Below, piece after piece: positions 1-17,735 of a stretch of 64,000 bases of DNA. Source of the DNA: Elmis aenea (taxonomy: Eukaryota > Arthropoda > Insecta > Coleoptera > Elmidae); the NCBI GenBank assembly GCA_947652605.1, contig OX393576.1, positions 55,838,966-55,902,965 on the forward strand, written 5' to 3'. Position numbers and translations under genes: made by a program. Each line of letters starts with the position of its first letter. Position 1 is the first letter of the stretch. Below the pieces are notes generated by a model. The model was not told where the DNA came from and did no database searches. It worked only from the letters and a program-made list of their open reading frames with translations.

Positions 1-103
1 GGAAATAAGTCAATCGCATAAATAAAATTAAAAAAGCGATGGAGTTGGGTTACTGTAGCTGACTTAGCGGATATACAAGAAACGAAGATTAGTATATGGG
101 AAC

Positions 104-470
104 CAGTGGCGGATCCAGGGGGGTAAATGGGCTAATTACCCCCCTAAGACAAAGATATTTAAGAAAATTAAGTTTTACAAATATTTTATTTTCTGCGTTA
201 CCGCTTTTTATAACAAAGTCTAGTGAAGATATAAATGAATTTATAAATTCAATGGTCACTTATTTAAGTAAAGTATTTGAAAACGACGATCTAATAAAAT
301 TAAAGCTTAAATCTGAAATCGATTTTTGGACATTGGAATGGCAAAAGAAATTTCAGTTAAACGAAAATGTACCTACCTGACAATGCTTTTGAAACACATA
401 AAAAATTTAACTCCGACATTTACCCCACTTTAAAATGAAATGCACCCGGGCCCCCGACGTAGAGGATCCC
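104..470 (+). mobile_element. hAT-like element remnant with transposase scrap
   Basis: The left end starts CAGTGGCGGATCCAGGGGGG, a typical hAT-type terminal repeat. Around 440-470 a run of CCCGGGCCCCCG followed by GGATCC looks like a decayed inverted partner that has lost its last bases. Between them a frame (about 96-380) contains LKSEIDFWTLEWQKKF followed by a proline-containing stretch. This resembles the middle of THAP12/ZMYM-like hAT transposases, a family resemblance judged by eye. No matching 8-bp target duplication was found, so the right boundary is approximate. It is most likely a deletion derivative. Confidence 0.45.
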
Positions 471-1181
471 AACACGGCAATCGATAAAAAATAATTTATC
501 AGTTGTAATGAAAAGAAAACTTTTAAAATAAAAATTAAAAATTAATGAGAAGTAGCAGTTGTTTAAAACAGTGCATAAAAAGGGCAGGAACAATTCAAAT
601 TGTACAGGCCATAATATCGTTTTTGAAATGGAAAGCGAAAATAAAGAAATTAAAACAAAATATACGCAAGAGGATAGTAATAAATTATTAGCTTCAAAGA
701 CATGACAGAATCAGCTTTTTTACTTATAAAGTCAGAGCAACAAGTATTTAACATTTAAAAATATTGAATTCGAAATAATCGTTAAGATAAAGTAAATAAT
801 TTTTCAAGGATTAAGGACTAGGTGGAAGTGCAAAAATTCCTACGCATCGTATATGTAAAATAAAAACGTTTTTTTCGATGAGATAGGTACTGGTGAAACT
901 TTAGATGACCCTGTAACAAGTTATTAGATTTTTTTTGTGTTTTGTGCCCTAATCGACACCTTGATTTCTCAAATAGACGAACGATTTAAGTCAGTTCCTT
1001 AAATTTTACAAAAATATATAATACTGATTTTTGTTGTTAAAGAAACTTGCTCGCCTGAACTGTTATAAAAATATGTAAATAAGTTTTCCAAAAAAAAAAT
1101 TGGATGTTTAAATGAAAAAGAAGTTACAAACCAAGTTTTTTAATATTAATTTATTTATAACAGCTATCGGTAAATTGGTAG
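471..1181. other. AT-rich interval, no gene seen
   Basis: The stretch is AT-rich with frequent stops in all frames. I see no splice-bounded coding segment and no repeat boundary. Confidence 0.5.
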
Positions 1182-2002
1182 TAGGGATTCTGAGTCTCGA
1201 CAATTTTCGAAGTCACGGGACTCGAGAATTTTTTTATCAAAGTCCCGGGAATTCCCGGGACTTCGAGACTTTTACGAATGTTATATACGTACTGGAAATG
1301 GTGGTACAACCTGTCAAAAATGACGGAAGATTTTATAAATTACAAGAAATATGATGCAATATTCATATACTGAAAATTTAACGGCGATTTTCACAGTAAA
1401 AAATAAATTATTTCTTGACAGTGACATAGTTTCGGAAAGCACCCGCTACATACTTAAAATTGCTTCTTTGAACGTATCGTGATTGTGAATCGGTGGTGAC
1501 AGTTGACAGAACTTATACGTCACACATCCATAAACAACAAAAAATGATAATTTTTAAAAAAATCATACCATATTCACGGATATTTTTTTTAAAGCATTTT
1601 TTCATGAATAAAGTATAGTATTAATAGTAGCAGTATTATTATTATTTTTAATTTAGTCTTCATTCTATAGTAAATAAAATATATACATATTTCCAAATAA
1701 ATACCTATTTAAAAAAACTTGACAACTTTCCATGCACTTTAAAACATAACAGGCATAAGTAAAATATATTTTTACTAATAAACTTAGCAATTTTCCTCAA
1801 ACTTTAAAACATAAAAATATATCTAAAAATATTTTTGCTAAACTCGTGGCATTAAATTCAAAAAAGATTAGAAGTAGAAACATTAAATTTCAGTGTTCTG
1901 TAACATTAAGTCTCGTCTCGAGTCTCGAACTAAATGTCCCGGGACTCGAGACTAAGAAAGTGCCGGGAATTCCCGGGACGAAAGTCCCGGGACAGAATCC
2001 CT
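1182..2002. mobile_element. Non-autonomous element with CCCGGG palindromes, 8-bp TSD
   Basis: The ends are TAGGGATTCTG and CAGAATCCCT, inverted copies of each other. Both sides are flanked by the 8-bp direct repeat ATTGGTAG (1174-1181 and 2003-2010), which fits hAT-type integration. Each subterminal region carries several short palindromes built on CCCGGG, including a perfect TCCCGGGAATTCCCGGGA, and repeats of GTCTCGAGTC. No transposase frame is visible inside; the 80-codon frame near 1112-1354 is probably incidental. The class assignment rests on TSD length only. Confidence 0.75.
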
Positions 2003-2010
2003 ATTGGTAG

Positions 2011-2639
2011 TAATACAAAAAGATGTTGTTAGACTTTGTTTATGATTTATGTATCTTTGCTTAGATAATAATCACATATACGAAATTATTATTGGTTTTG
2101 GAGTGGGCGATTTTTTGATATACAGTAATTAGAGGTTTTAAGGGTTGTAACTTGTAAAGGAGACAGTTTTAATATTTCGTAATTGTAGGTTTTATGAAGG
2201 ATTAATCAAGAAATAATCAATAATTAAAAAGAAAGAAACAAAAAAAAAGTACAAAGTTCTTAGCGAACTGTTGCAATATATACTTATAGAAAAATAGATG
2301 ATCAACTTTGAAACAATGTTTGCATTATTTCTTTTGGTTTACAGAATGTCGTTGATTTACCTAAAGCGGAAATTTCTATAAGCGTAAAACCCTATTATAG
2401 TCAAGGGTAAAACGTATTGTGCTTCAATTAAAGCGCCCATTGCAGTTTTAATAAAATTATTTTCTGTGCATTGTTGCCTTAGCCACAGACGGCAGAGCTG
2501 GTAACAATATTACCAGTGCCCTAACCCCTAAGTAATATTTTAAAAACTTTAACATCAAAATACCCTCACAGTAGATAATCATATTATTTTCTGGTCATTC
2601 ACATCATCGAGCAAAAATTTTCAGAAGGACATAAACATG
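2011..2639. other. AT-rich interval, no gene seen
   Basis: No coding segment, RNA gene or repeat boundary was recognised here. Confidence 0.45.
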
Positions 2640-2938
2640 TACAGGGTGGGCAAATTTCGATGTTTTCATAAGGAATCTCGGTAACTATAAGAGGTATCGA
2701 AAAACAGACCCCGCTTCCTCGATCTCATTTTTCGAGAAAAAGTTAATGGTGAAAAAAAATTGGTTATCGTCTTTTGTTTTCGAGTTATCACCGATAACTC
2801 GATTTTTCGACTTTTCGTTTTATGACTATATCCTATATCTCGCTTGTTTATGAAAATAAAGAAAAATAATTTTGACGTTCTACAGGCACTTTTTTTATAA
2901 AAATGCAGTGGCGTAGACAATTTTTCAAAAAAAAAACC
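2640..2938 (+). mobile_element. Single end of a TACAGGG-type foldback element
   Basis: It begins TACAGGGTGGGCAAATTTCG and runs about 300 bp with an internal palindrome around the phrase CGAGTTATCACCGATAACTCG (about 2798-2818). The same sequence occurs in opposite orientation at about 46366-46645. No matching CCCTGTA end follows, so this is a solo end or half element. The frame seen on the minus strand here is repeat-derived and not a gene. Confidence 0.7.
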
Positions 2939-2985
2939 AAATTCGAGTTGACATAAAGTTGTATTTTTTTAAATAGAACCCATAA

Positions 2986-3043
2986 ATGGCTGTGGCATCA
3001 CGAGAAAGGGGATTTTTCTTCCATTCCGACAATATTATAACAG
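2986..3043 (+). other. Weak candidate first coding exon
   Basis: An ATG at 2986 opens MAVASRERGFFFHSDNIIT and the frame runs into a good donor, CAG/GTGAGG, at 3043/3044. I do not recognise the peptide. Joining it to the exon candidate at 3266-3388 would not keep frame (phase 1 against phase 0), so the two are not simply one gene. It could be chance. Confidence 0.2.
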
Positions 3044-3265
3044 GTGAGGTACATTTATTAATTTTCCTTACATCATAGCAAAAGTTGGGTAATTTTTCGT
3101 ATTTTATTTTTTTTTAGTTGTAGGCTCATGTCATTAAGAATATACTTGGTAAAACAAACTGTCATTCTGTTGTTTTAACGATAATTTGACAGAAACCATC
3201 ACGTTTAATTGTTGATTGTTTATATTTTTGTACCTTAAAAACACGAAATGTCTTACAAATATTAG

Positions 3266-3388
3266 GAAAAGTATGATATGTTAGAACGTTTTATTCAAAG
3301 TAATAATAATTCTGAAGCTGCGAGTGAAACGTATTCAAATCGTTACTCAGAAAGAAGACAATCTAATAAATCTATTTTTGGAAGATAA
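3266..3388 (+). other. Weak candidate terminal coding exon
   Basis: After an acceptor-like ATTAG (3261-3265) a frame of 40 codons plus stop runs to 3388. It is rich in serine, asparagine and arginine, contains SNRYSERRQSNKSIFGR, and has an internal ATG at 3278. The composition looks protein-like and unlike the surrounding AT-rich DNA, but I cannot assign it to a family or find a phase-compatible upstream exon. Treat as hypothetical. Confidence 0.25.
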
Positions 3389-3452
3389 ATACAAAATTTT
3401 TATTCAATGACTAAATGAATAGGTTGTTTTATTACAGTTTAACATAACATTC

Positions 3453-3960
3453 AGCTCGGGCACTCTCTCTGCGAGAACGGTTTGCGCCGATCCACACGCG
3501 GCACTTCTTAGCCCCGCCTTTTAAATTAAAACAACACAGAGGTGGTATTGAAATCATTATACAGTTAAATCTGTTACGTGGACATCAGTTTTTAATACTG
3601 TGCTGTTATCGCTCACTTGCGATAATATACAAATATTTTAAGTCCGACCCCGACTTCTATTCTCAAGAGAAATAACGCTAGTGAATCGAAAACGACCAGA
3701 TCAAAAATGCCGCCTGAGAGTGCCCGAGCAGGAGTGCGTTCAGGAATTCGAAACTGGTGTTGGTGCGCGCCTTGTAGTGTATCAACCGGTGCGCAAACCC
3801 GCACACCAGTCCCAGGTGGGGTGTAAAATGTACTTATTGTGTGCACACCAAACGAATTTTTGAACGCAATGAATTCGAGGTTTTTGATACACAGCACAAC
3901 AGTTTCGAATTCCTGAACGCACTCCAGCACACCAGTTTCGAATTCCTGAACGCACTCCTG
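3453..3960. repeat. Compound palindrome with 33-bp tandem copies
   Basis: A perfect 32-bp inverted repeat links 3729-3760 to 3929-3960, with a 168-bp spacer. A second, outer pair links 3453-3467 to 3716-3730 (core CTCGGGCACTCTC). Within the right arm the segment starting AGTTTCGAATTCC is tandemly repeated with a 33-bp period (3901 and 3934), with an older copy near 3866. GC content is clearly above the flanks. Short frames on both strands are shadows of this symmetry. Confidence 0.8.
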
Positions 3961-3975
3961 TATAAGCTGTGGTTT

Positions 3976-4163
3976 ATTGGACGCGTTCAGCGGACGTAGT
4001 GTAAATAAATTATGCTCCGCTACCGATACGCTCCCAACGTAATTTGGTGTTAACTGGATGTATTTATGCTACTGTTGTGAAAGTAGCGGTTGTATCCAGG
4101 CAACGTTTTCGAAGCAGCTACGTAGCAGCTCCGGAGCAGCTACGCCCGCTGAACGCGACCAAT
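3976..4163. mobile_element. 188-bp MITE in the MCM9 upstream region
   Basis: The 18-bp ends (3976-3993 and 4146-4163) are inverted copies with one mismatch, core GCGTTCAGCGG. The interior is GC-richer than its surroundings and has no coding capacity. The element ends 136 bp before the MCM9 start codon, so it lies in or next to the MCM9 promoter or 5' leader. The family is not identified. Confidence 0.7.
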
Positions 4164-4286
4164 GGTCGGCATGCTGTTGCTGGCTACACGCAGACCAGTT
4201 TACATATGATTTTTCTTACAATTCGATGTAAACAAAAACGCGGGTTATCGAAATGTCACTACTCAAATTCAAAAGTTATAGGTTAA

Positions 4287-4299
4287 ATGTGGCAAAGGC

Positions 4300-4307
<8 letters not shown>
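4287..4307 (+). promoter_or_regulatory. Seven-codon uORF overlapping the MCM9 start
   Basis: ATG at 4287 opens a frame that stops at TGA 4305-4307, overlapping the MCM9 ATG at 4300 out of frame. If the transcript starts upstream of 4287 this uORF would have to be skipped by scanning ribosomes. It could therefore reduce MCM9 translation, which is inference. Confidence 0.4.
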
Positions 4308-12623
<8,316 letters not shown>

Positions 12624-13031
12624 GCGTTTCCTTGTTGTTTTTTTTTAAATTTCTAATTTTACATATAATTTAAGTGTTAGTGATAAAAAATTACGTTTAT
12701 TAACATTGGAAACTCTGTTCAAGTGATTTTATTCCTAAAATTATGAGTATTTATTGTAATTTTATTGTTAGCTTTTACAGTCGTACAATTTTAAAACAAT
12801 ATATAAAATCATGTATTAGTGTAGCAGTTTTTTTTATAAATGATCAACAAAAGTAATTAAAAACAATTAACAATCAATTTGTAATTAGGAAGACTTTTTC
12901 TTAAAATGAATAATTTAAAAATGTGGTTTAATTGTATAACATAAGTTTTAGATCTTATGAGTATTCGATAAATACTTTGTCATTTGCGACATGTGCTGAA
13001 GTGACATAACCTAAAAAGTTTGAAAAACAAA
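12624..13031. other. MCM9 3' UTR and WDR46 promoter interval
   Basis: This is a 408-bp AT-rich spacer between two same-strand genes. No canonical AATAAA is present after the MCM9 stop; AATATA near 12799 is the nearest variant. No transposon end or coding segment was seen. Confidence 0.5.
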
Positions 13032-16000
13032 ATGCCAAAGGTAATTTATACAGTAAAATTTAATTTATTTGTTATGCACAGGGTTTATATGTGCAGGTGC
13101 AAAGATATTTTCATAAAGAAGAAGCAGCAGCAACCCCAAAAGATGAAAAACTGATAAAGGAACCTCTCAAAGCAAAAGCTAAATTGTCATCCAACGAAAC
13201 TATTACACACAACGTTGAAGTTAAACCAAATGTTTGGGGAAGAAGGCGCAATGATACTAAAAAAATTGTTAAAAAGATTTCAAATCCCTATGCTAAATAT
13301 CCAGGACGGTTGCTGATTCCTAAAGAAAAGTTGGAGAAACATAGCCGCGGTGAAGGTATTACTGGAAAAGGTATTAAAACGGGCATTAACAAAAAGAGGT
13401 TCAAACATAAAGAAGACATAATTAAGTTCACTAATGAGCAAGCGGCTCGTGTAGAAATTTTATTAACTGAAGAATCAGGGTAAGTGTTTAAAAATTGCAA
13501 GTTTAAACTGGATGTTAATTATTTCGCGGCAGTGATTTGGAGGCCGAACCTGGAGAAACTACAACCCAATTTACACAGAGACAAATAGTAGAAAATGTAG
13601 ATATTACTGCAGCAACAAAACATTTTGAGCTTCGCTTGAACGATTTTGGGCCGTATCGAGTAAAATACACTCGAAATGGCAGGCATCTGCTCTTAGGTGG
13701 TAGAAGGGGACATGTAGCTGCGTTAGATTGGATGACTAAAAAATTACATTGCGAAATGAACGTAATGGAATCGGTTCATGACGTATCTTGGTTGCATATT
13801 GAGACGATGTTCGCAGTTGCACAAAAAGATTGGGTTTACATGTACGACAATCAAGGAATTGAATTACATTGTCTTAAAAGGCTTAATAAAGTGTCCCGCA
13901 TGGAATTTTTACCCTATCATTTTTTGCTAGCTACGGCTGTAAGTAAATCGTTTTGAAATCAAATATATGAATTAGGTTTAGTTGATTTTAGAATGAAGAG
14001 GGGTTTTTAGCGTGGCTAGACATTTCCATAGGAGAATTGGTTGGTCGATTTAACACAAAATTAGGTCGATTAAATATCTTAACGCAAAATCCATATAATG
14101 CAGTATTGTGTGTTGGACATGCAAAAGGGGTTGTTTCTATGTGGACACCAACGGTTCGAGAACCGGTAGCTAAATTGCTCTGTCACAAAGCCCCCTTAAG
14201 TGCCTTACATATTGACCCAAAAGGAATGTATGTTAAAGTTTCTGATTTAAAAAAATATCCAAATTGTTCGTCAATAAACTAAGCCAAGCTAAAATTGTTT
14301 AATTAAATTTTAGGTACATGGCGACTGCTGCAGCGGATCGTTCATTAAAAATATGGGATATCAGAAAATTACAAGAACCAATGCAAGTTTATAATTTAAA
14401 ATCGATAGCTAATAATGTTGCGTTTTCCCAGAAAAATATGTTAGCTGTAGGAATGGGCAATTTAGTAGAAGTTTACAGGTAACACGAATTATCATCAAAT
14501 TTATTTCAAACTTACAACTGGATTATTTCAGAGATTGTTGCGTTACTTCGGCTAAAAGGCCTTATTTACGACATCGACTAGACAACGCTGTAGAAAACTT
14601 TGCTTTTTGTCCCTTTGAGGATGTTCTAGGGGTGGCTTCGGCACGCGGTTTTACTAGTCTCTTAGTACCTGGATGTGGTGAACCGAACTTTGACGCTTTG
14701 GAACTTAATCCTTATCAAACTAAATCACAAAGAAGGGAGGCCGAAGTTAAGGCGTTGTTAGAAAAAGTAATTTGTAGGATTGCTTTGGTGAAAATGTGTT
14801 GAAACATTTTTATTGCAGATACAACCAGAACTGATCACGTTAGATCCGAGTGTAATCGCGGAGGTCGATGTTCCATCCTTAAGAGATAAAATCGAAGCAA
14901 AGAAAAAATTATTGGTATGAAATAATTTTTTTTATCAACTCTTTTCTGTTTTTACTTTCGCCATAGGTAGTATGAAGAAAGTATAGTGGTCGCAAAAGTT
15001 TTTGAATTTCAGTTTTCGACAGATATACACGTTTTAAGGTCCCCTGAACCTGTTTTGACTATATTCGTGATATGGTGTGTGTGTATGTGCCAGGCATTAA
15101 AATTGTACATTTTTGACAGCAGTTATAAATAGAGCCTTTTAAAGTGTACTACAAAGTGTGTGCATTTAGTTAATTTTTCAAATAACTAATATACAGGGTG
15201 TTTAAGTTGTATCATTAATCCAAAATTGCATAAAATTGGGAACAGATAAAAATATTTTGTTCATGGAGGATTGTAGTAGTCCATCTTGGGGTGTTTAAAA
15301 AAAACCTTATATGTTTTAGGGAACATTAAGTTATGAAATTATTTTGAAAATTTTTCTTAAAAACAGCTTCAACCATTTTTACAAATTTTAATATGTTATA
15401 GTTTATTTTTCTTAGTAAAATGCCGTTTGTCTCAACTGTCTTGAATTTTCGCGAAAAAAGTTGATTAATTAAAAAAATTTAATATTTTTTAAGAATGCTG
15501 TGGTTGTTCAAATGTCATACACTCTTGCATGAAACGTTATTTTGACAGCTGTCAGTAATGTCATGTTGACAGACGTCATTTACGAAAATGAGGTTAGTTA
15601 CAATGCCTGGAGTGGAACTTTAAACTTTTTATACCCACAAATACATATATGGACATACACATTATTGTATATTTTTGTAGTTATAAGCCACCATTTTAAT
15701 TATAAAACATTTAAACTGGTGGCTTTACTTAACTGAAATTGTGTAATCCAGATGAAAAATCTAACAATGTTAATTTTACAGTACCTAAAACCACCTAAAG
15801 TTAATTATGACCCTCGCAGAAAAGGCAAAGGTAAAGGAGGGTCCGTAAAAATAGCCAAGAACAAAAAAATTGTACAAGAAAATGCTAAAATGGTAATCGA
15901 AATAATATTGTCTGTACTGCAGTTTAAATCTTAATTTCTAGGAATTCGTAAAAACTGTTAATCAACTTCAAAAGAAAAAGCAAAAGACGACAACAGAGAC

Positions 16001-16049
16001 AAATGCTCCATATAACGTCTTGGACCGATTTAAAGCGAAAAAAAAATAG
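13032..16049 (+). CDS. WDR46: WDR46 / UTP7, small-subunit processome WD40 protein
   Basis: WDR46 (yeast Utp7, BING4) is a nucleolar WD40 scaffold needed for 18S rRNA maturation. Coding exons: 13032-13040, 13097-13479, 13533-13938, 13992-14227, 14314-14478, 14532-14766, 14819-14914, 15782-15892 and 15942-16049. They total 1749 nt (582 aa) with all phases compatible. The first exon encodes only MPK. The N-terminus is basic and charged. The WD40 region has hallmark blocks [40 protein letters not shown] and LTQNPYNAV. The BING4 C-terminal domain shows [16 protein letters not shown] and [18 protein letters not shown], then [13 protein letters not shown]. The tail is Lys/Arg-rich and ends LDRFKAKKK. 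Intron 7 (867 bp) holds a mariner-like end. Recognition is secure; boundaries rest on splice consensus. Confidence 0.95.
15192..15520 (+). mobile_element. Solo TACAGGG-type end in WDR46 intron 7
   Basis: A TACAGGGTGTTTAAG end begins at 15192 and the sequence has the usual style of these elements (cell of AT-rich arms, GAGGATTG motif). No inverted CCCTGTA partner is present before exon 8. It is probably half an element; the right limit is approximate. Confidence 0.5.
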
Positions 16050-16112
16050 ATTTTTTTAAACCTAAGCTCTTAAAAATATTTTTTATGTACTCGTTACAGT
16101 AATTATTTCACA

Positions 16113-16118
16113 AATAAA
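16113..16118 (+). terminator. WDR46 poly(A) signal
   Basis: AATAAA lies 64 bp after the WDR46 stop codon and 20 bp before the NTPCR stop codon on the other strand, so the two transcripts probably overlap at their 3' ends. Confidence 0.6.
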
Positions 16119-16137
16119 AACAGCTTAAAATTCTGTA

Positions 16138-17137
16138 CTATTTTATTTTCAAATTTGATATTATTTCATCTGGCAATTGATCTCGATTATTTCTATCTAC
16201 CTAAAAATTAAACACATCTTAAACTGATCTAAATTATACGTACGTGTAACGTACTGTAATAACATAGCAATTGGGATTATTTCGTAGCGATTCTACTAGC
16301 GGTAATAGTTGTCCTTTTTGAACCGGGATCGTCGCTAAAATACTAAGTGAAGGATTTTTAAAAACACTTTCAACTTCAGTTTTAAATCTGTTACTAAATA
16401 ATTCCATTTTTCCAATTTCATCCAGTATTAGAATACCAGAAGTCTAAACAAAAACAGTTAATTTGTTAAAATCGTGTTTATTTCAATACTCACTGATTTA
16501 AATAATGGTAATACTAGATGATCAAAATCTATGGGAAAGACACAATATTGGCCAACTCTAAAATTCTTAGGGTCTGTTGGTTGCAAATAGTCCCTAAAAT
16601 TTTTAATCAATGAACAAATTTAAAGTGCTAGCCTATAAATTCAGCAGCCCGTGTGAATACCATGATAAATAAGGTTAGTTCACACTTATCCTATTATTAA
16701 AATTCAAGGGAGATTGTTTTTAAAGTTTTCGTTCACTTACATTGTCCTAGCTAATCGTCCTTTGTGTCCATCAAGAGTGACAACATCAAAACCAATTCTA
16801 TTACGCGAATTATTACGCAATTCTTCTGTATAAAACCCAGTTACTTTCACATTATTTTCCTTTAATTTGTCACAGACTTTTCTTATCACAGTAGTTTTAC
16901 CAATACCTGTAATTGAAAACTTAATTAATTATATTTAATAAACGTACAAATGAGAATTGCTTTATTTTTAAAGCGATTAAAAATTATAGTAAGGCTAAGT
17001 ATTACAAACAATATATAAATTTATATATATGTTTACATAAATTAAAAAACGTTATTCTTTAGTAAAATAAAGCTGTAGTTAAATTATTTACCTGGTAAAC
17101 CAGTTAAAAGAATATGTTTTGAAGGTTTCATTGACAT
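16138..17137 (-). CDS. NTPCR: Cancer-related nucleoside-triphosphatase (THEP1 family)
   Basis: NTPCR hydrolyses nucleoside triphosphates with broad base specificity; it is a small RecA-like P-loop ATPase of the THEP1 family. Minus-strand coding exons, 5' to 3': 17092-17137, 16741-16906, 16494-16593, 16255-16443 and 16138-16200. They total 564 nt (187 aa, near the usual 190), with phases consistent. Walker A is GLPGIGKT (13-20). Then come the family block GFYTEELR with RIGFDVVTLDG, the Walker B/metal site ILILDEIGKMEL (108-119), and LATIPVQKG. The start was chosen as the first ATG of MSMKPSKHILLTG; a second ATG two codons on would also serve. It is convergent with WDR46. Confidence 0.95.
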
Positions 17138-17688
17138 TTTTCAAAGTTTAGTTGTAGTTCACCTGCAAAGTAGTTAATACGTACCGGATTCTAGGTGGTT
17201 TGAGCTACCAAGCTCCAAATTAAAAATTAATATAATAAAATTCGAAAAAATATGTTCCGTGACATAATAGTATATTATGCAACAAGTTTTATAAACGTCA
17301 GTTTAGACGCGAGTTTGTTTAGGCACGAGCGGAGCGTAGCGGAGCGAGTGTTTAAACACACGAGTGTCTAAAGACGTTTATTAACGAGTTACATACTATA
17401 CTTTTTCTATGACCACAGATTGAGACAAAATATTTAGTTTTATTAAATACAATAAACATTATAACACTATTTAGGTACATACAAACAAATACACTTTAAG
17501 GTTATATGATTGAAAATGACAAGTAAAGTGACGTAAATTCAAACAAGAGCCACCTGTGCTAAATATACGGTTGCTAAATTCAGGCCCCGGAGCGTGTTTA
17601 AAGACTGTTGACTAACTTCAGCCCGTGCTTAATAGCCATTGGCTAACTTCAGACGAGCTCTTTAAACACACCCTGACAAGCCGTATTT
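17138..17688. other. NTPCR 5' flank and GC-rich repeat patch
   Basis: 17138-17250 is the likely NTPCR promoter or leader, with no clear core motif. Around 17312-17360 is a patch with a repeated GCGGAGCG unit (GAGCGGAGCGTAGCGGAGCG), unusual in this AT-rich window. 17590-17680 carries two copies of a phrase like CTAACTTCAG. This looks like part of an unidentified repeat. Confidence 0.4.
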
Positions 17689-17735
17689 AAAACGTCATTT
17701 AGCGTCATGGTTATCAGTACGCTAAATGACGTTTT
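17689..17735. repeat. 16-bp perfect hairpin
   Basis: AAAACGTCATTTAGCG (17689-17704) is followed after 15 bp by its exact inverse (17720-17735). It may be the terminal part of the repeat that includes the GC-rich patch upstream. Confidence 0.75.

Noticed and set aside
2986..3388. Joining 2986-3043 to 3266-3388 as a two-exon gene
   Set aside because: Splice phases are incompatible and alternative acceptors hit early stops.
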